NCBI GenBank assembly: GCA_028565635.1
Contig: JAOXYB010047380.1
Span: forward strand, 1-12,149
Reading direction: 5' to 3'
Length of the DNA: 12,149 nt
Origin: Phoronis ovalis
Lineage: Eukaryota; Phoronida; Phoronidae
The position numbers were made by a program, and so were the translations under genes. Positions 9,282 to 12,149 of the stretch are shown piece by piece (within the stretch, counting starts at the first letter, position 1; each line of letters begins with the position of its first letter). The notes under the pieces are model-generated. The model saw nothing but the letters and a program-made list of their open reading frames with translations, was not told the DNA's origin and ran no database searches.

Positions 9282-11831
9282 CTAAAATTATACAATAAAC
9301 AAACTTTACAAACCAATAATTTAATGAAATGCATTATTTTCAAAAAAAAAATCCTATTAAAACATAACTATTTGAGGCTTTATTTGAAGGCGACAGGCAG
9401 CAAAATTGGTGCCTAGTTTCAAAATGGCACAGGTACAATAAAATTGTTCCTTACTTTCAAAGAAATATTCCTTACTTAAGCATTCCAGTGAAAGAACACT
9501 ATTTTTCAAAAATTAGTAATTCATTTTACTGTCAGACACTAATCTTGTTCAAACCTCTCTTACAGGAAGATAAAAGGTCCGGTAGGAATAATAATCAACT
9601 GATAAATTAACACCTCCCATCTCAAGGTATAACAGTTTTTAATTCACCACTCAAGGACAAGTACATTTTGTGCCAGTCCCAACATGTGTCATTCTGTCCT
9701 GCCAGACGTTATCCATAGTCCAGTAAGCAAAGCAAGCTTCCTGGCAACATACTAAACATGACCTACTTTCCTCTTCCAATTAGAGCGCTCATCTCCATTT
9801 CTTTGGAAGTATGTACAAAATTTGAAGGACAAGGTTTGTGAGAGATTTGCATGGGACCTTATTAAACAGCGATAAAATATGATTGGTTGAGGGACTTCAA
9901 AGTCAATAACGTGGCAAGGCATGGCTTATACCATGGCTTGTAGACGTGAACAGCTGTGCGTAAAAGCTCAAACCATTCATGGTTTCTACAGAAATGCAAC
10001 CCTAGACATGGACATGTGAAGATTTAAAGAGGAAAATGATATTCTAGGTCATATAATTGTTAATAACTTCTTAATGGTTGGTCATTATAACTAATGAGAC
10101 CTGATATGTATGCCTGCACTAAAACCAGACCTGGAAAACAATATTAGTCACAACTTAAACAATGTCTTGTACAGCTTACCAAGTTCCTTCAACAGTTCTT
10201 GTTTTCTCTCATCAAGCATGGCACGATAAAAGCTGAAAGTTTCATTGATTTCAGTTTCGGCTTTGTGATACTGAATTTGAAGGCGATTTGAGGAATGATC
10301 CAAACCTGAGAAAAAGAAAGCACACTGATGTATATTCGAGAACAAGCGTTATCTTTTTTTCATTGTGTCATACAAAATCTTTAAATGTGTTGCAACTGTG
10401 TAATCAAATGCAAATTAACCAGTGTTCTCCACTACCACTTTTAGCGTGGTTCACCGCCACGCATTCAATTTTGAGCGCCACGCATTCTGCGCTGGGAACC
10501 ACATAGAAAATCCATAAGCTATTTCTTGCTGAAACAGATTGTGACAGGAAGTGTGACTCGTACCATGCTGCCTTGTTATTGAAGAGTGATTAGGGCTTAT
10601 CCGCAATTAATCCGATAATAGCTAGAATTTTTGAAAAAATTACAATGGAATATGTTACAGATTTATTGATACAGGTTATAAACACTTTAAAAGGTAAACT
10701 TTCAGATTATTTGTCTCTAAATTTCAGTTTAAGTGCCTACTAGTTCAGCAATATTGAGTCATCAATTTGCTGCTATTTCGTTTACTTGTCAATTAAGTCA
10801 GTTAGCTAGCCTTGTTTCATGGACCTGGCTCATACTATTTTTTATCAAAGGGTGATTTCGAAAGACAGCCTTAAATTCTTATTCAAAAGTATAATTTTGT
10901 AAAAAGAAAACGAAACAAAGATAGTTTTAAGTTCACACCTAAAAACGTCACATTTGGCTTGAAGCTATAACGATCAGATTTGATGGTTCTTTTTAAATTC
11001 ATTTCTTACAAATGTCATTAGATATTTAAACCAAGATACCTTCGAAATATTTAGTTATAGGGAGTTGAAAAGACCTGATGGGACAATACAATTTAGAAGC
11101 AATTCCATACCTTTAGCAGAACTAGCAAGATTGTTTGCTTTGACCTTTGCTGCTCCAACCATCTGTTGTAAAGCCTCCACCAATTTGCTGCCAATATCAC
11201 TTAGTTGCTCGCAGCCATGACCTTGATGTTCGCTCATAGCGCAATCTTGACACAGAGGGATATTGCAGGCTCGACAAAAGAATATCAACGGTTCGTTCTT
11301 GTGTGCAGTACACGTGACAGGTTTTTCAGCAGACATTTCACCACGACTTATCTCTTGCAAATCGGTCAGCGTTTTTACACGGTGACCTTCGAAGCAGTGC
11401 ATGAACTGGTGAGCCATGACACAATTCTGGCATAAGAAATTGGCACAATCAAAACAGCGAGCAACAGCATTAGTATCACTACTCTTACAGCCAGTGCATG
11501 TTAGTCCATTCGGCTGAACAGATGATGTTGAAGCTTTTAACTGCAGTACCGCACTGACAGCGTAATCTGGCAATAAACCTGATAGACCTGAGGGGCCAAG
11601 TAGGGTGTCCTGATGACACTGAGAACAAGTAATTTTCTCCGGAACTTCTTGAATTTTCTCTAAGCATGGTTGACAGAACGTGTGGAAGCAGGAAAGCACT
11701 TTTGGAATGGTATATGTCTCGTTACACAAATTACATGTTGTATTAAGACTTGAATCATTAGGATCACCAATGGATGAATTAGATGTCGACGACAATGTGT
11801 CACTGTGGGACATTGTCGGCGAAGAACTCAT
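7627..11831 (-). CDS. brat: Brain tumor (Brat) orthologue, TRIM-NHL RNA-binding translational repressor, 3 coding exons
   Basis: Joined exons 11831-11111, 10305-10180 and 9281-7627 give 833 residues. Order: Ser/Thr-rich start; RING at about 33-72 with all C3HC4 ligands (C33, C36, C48, H50, C53, C56, C69, C72); B-box 1 at about 112-150; B-box 2 at about 174-205; coiled coil to about 350; SNYQAIQAGVRNTFGYVR, a Brat-specific block, at about 359-376; Gly/Met/Asn/Pro-rich linker at about 402-457; NHL six-bladed propeller at about 538-808. The NHL domain looks nearly identical to fly Brat. Fly Brat uses it to bind U-rich mRNA sites and, with Pumilio and Nanos, to repress translation in the embryo and in neural stem cells. 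There is no filamin domain, which argues against TRIM2/3 and LIN-41/TRIM71. The start ATG (11829-11831) has A at -3 and lies just inside a splice acceptor. Fly Brat lacks a RING; this one retains it. Confidence 0.94.
8758..8925 (-). repeat. brat: Degenerate in-frame repeats in the Brat linker
   Basis: This stretch encodes residues of about 402-457, a low-complexity region of recurring short units of the form P-x-N/S-G and M-N-G/S-G-M (for example PVNGV, GQMNGGMN, GPVNGS, PMNSGMNGPMNG). At DNA level CCATTCAT-like and CACTGTTCATTGG-like words recur. It lies between the coiled coil and the NHL propeller, where fly Brat carries long Gln/His/Ser/Gly runs. It is likely disordered, fast-evolving and prone to length change. 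Confidence 0.75.
9282..10179 (-). other. brat: brat intron between exon 2 and exon 3 (898 bp, phase 1)
   Basis: Bounded by donor CTTG|GTAAGC (GT at 10179-10178) and acceptor TTTTAG (9283-9282). The part at about 9640-10020 is less AT-rich than the rest and holds a short direct repeat CCATGGCTT-like (about 9918-9942), perhaps a decayed mobile-element remnant. There is no coding content. Confidence 0.85.
10180..10305 (-). CDS. brat: brat exon 2: 42-residue coiled-coil exon
   Basis: 126-base exon with acceptor TTTCTTTTTCTCAG (AG at 10307-10306) and donor G|GTAAGC. It is phase 1 at both ends. It encodes GLDHSSNRLQIQYHKAETEI and then a segment containing MLDERKQELLKEL, the latter closely matching fly Brat MLDERKTELLKEL. 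It forms the centre of the coiled coil. It is too short to stand out on its own, but its frame and homology join exons 1 and 3 without a break. Confidence 0.93.
10306..11110 (-). other. brat: brat intron between exon 1 and exon 2 (805 bp, phase 1)
   Basis: Bounded by donor TAAAG|GTATGG (GT at 11110-11109) and acceptor CTCAG (10307-10306). It contains the GC-richer repeat patch at 10444-10487; the remainder is featureless AT-rich sequence. Confidence 0.85.
10444..10487. repeat. Short direct and inverted repeat cluster CGCCACGCATTC
   Basis: CGCCACGCATTC occurs at 10455-10466 and again at 10476-10487. GCGTGG at 10444-10449 is the inverse of CCACGC in each copy, so two alternative stems can form. 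The patch is GC-rich inside an AT-rich intron, which suggests the remnant of a repetitive element rather than native intron sequence. Confidence 0.65.
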
Positions 11832-11863
11832 TTTCTCCGACACTTCTTTAATTGCGCCCGAAA
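11111..11863 (-). CDS. brat: brat exon 1 (first coding exon): RING, B-box 1, B-box 2, start of coiled coil
   Basis: Coding from ATG 11831-11829 to 11111; the exon itself begins at 11863 after acceptor TTTGTATTTTTTAG (AG at 11865-11864), leaving 32 bases of 5' UTR. The frame is also open above this ATG to another Met at 11939, but that stretch crosses the splice acceptor and reads as intron, so I prefer 11831. RING lies at 11735-11616, B-box 1 at about 11498-11382 (CTGC, CFDC, CQNC, HCFEGH) and B-box 2 at about 11312-11217 (CTAH, CRAC, CQDC, EHQGH). The exon ends one base into a Gly codon at donor GGTATG. Confidence 0.92.
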
Positions 11864-12149
11864 CTAAAAAATACAAATCAGTACTCTTTAAGATTCCTGC
11901 CACATGTTTAGTGGCCAAATACACCAATGTCTTCAACAATCCAAATTATAGCACCTCTAGATGAGAAGTGTGAAACAGATAATTGATTTAATAACAATAC
12001 TTCCAATTTTAAATTTTAGGCTCAGAATAAAATAAAGAGAACGTACAATTTGCTGACAAATTTGCAATAATATTAACGGAGTGGCTAAACGTCCGGTTAC
12101 CGGACGGCGTATCTTGGGGCTAAACGTCCGGACATCCAATTCGGATCAA
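11864..12149 (-). other. brat: brat upstream intron or 5' region
   Basis: AT-rich sequence upstream of the exon 1 acceptor, taken to be the intron after a non-coding first exon that lies outside the window. No TATA box or initiator is convincing. The outer part carries the palindromic repeat described separately. Confidence 0.5.
12083..12149. repeat. GC-rich palindromic CGTCCGG repeat, edge of a repetitive element
   Basis: GGCTAAACGTCCGG occurs at 12083-12096 and identically at 12118-12131, 35 bases apart. The first copy continues into a 17-base near-perfect palindrome, CGTCCGGTTACCGGACG (12090-12106), and the second into GTCCGGAC. The base composition differs sharply from the flanking sequence. 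The window ends inside it, so its type (satellite, MITE end or other) cannot be decided. Confidence 0.75.

Noticed and set aside
11055-11939. Single continuous - strand open frame of 294 residues as a stand-alone RING/B-box protein
   Set aside because: Its first 36 residues cross a strong splice acceptor (11865-11864) and its last residues lie after a good donor (11110). The phase-1 join to 10305 restores Brat coiled-coil sequence.
11957-12139. - strand open frame of 60 residues at the window edge
   Set aside because: Reads through the palindromic repeat; the coding appearance comes from the repeat.
1-12149. CRISPR array, operon, insertion sequence, tRNA or rRNA
   Set aside because: No regularly spaced repeats, no clustered prokaryotic frames, no transposase, and no tRNA T-loop or rRNA signature seen on either strand.

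Overview
This is a eukaryotic window from an animal, almost certainly an invertebrate. Open reading is broken by GT-AG introns of about 0.3 to 0.9 kb, non-coding DNA is strongly AT-rich, coding exons are clearly richer in G+C, and poly(A) signals are present in place of operons. A Brat-type NHL protein very close to the fly one suggests a protostome. Its intact RING finger argues against a higher insect, and I would guess a spiralian (mollusc, annelid or brachiopod type). The species cannot be named from this sequence alone.

Layout: two protein genes converge. On the + strand (835-1880) are the last three exons of a Maf-family nucleotide pyrophosphatase, the ASMTL-like dTTP/UTP pyrophosphatase. 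Its earlier exons lie upstream of the window, and 1-834 reads as intron. From 1881 to about 3090 lies its presumed 3' UTR plus the space between the genes. On the - strand (7627-11831) is a complete coding sequence in three exons for an 833-residue TRIM-NHL protein, the orthologue of Drosophila brain tumor (brat): RING, two B-boxes, coiled coil, low-complexity linker and a six-bladed NHL propeller. I rebuilt the splice junctions from consensus sites; both introns are phase 1 and the reading frame is kept across both. A 5' UTR splice acceptor lies at 11864-11865, so the brat promoter and first exon are probably beyond 11865.

Below the brat stop codon is about 4.5 kb of AT-rich DNA with no convincing gene (about 3085-7626). 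I interpret it as a very long brat 3' UTR ending at a poly(A) signal at 3103-3108. It carries a hairpin-forming inverted repeat, several conserved-type miRNA seed matches, and many copies of the U-rich hexamers that Brat itself is reported to bind, which raises the possibility of self-regulation. The two genes are unrelated in function: one cleans non-canonical nucleotides from the pool, the other represses translation of chosen mRNAs in development. The right edge (12083-12149) holds a GC-rich repeat with palindromic CGTCCGG units, probably the edge of a repetitive element. I found no prokaryotic features, no CRISPR array, no tRNA or rRNA, and no clear evidence of a wholly new system.
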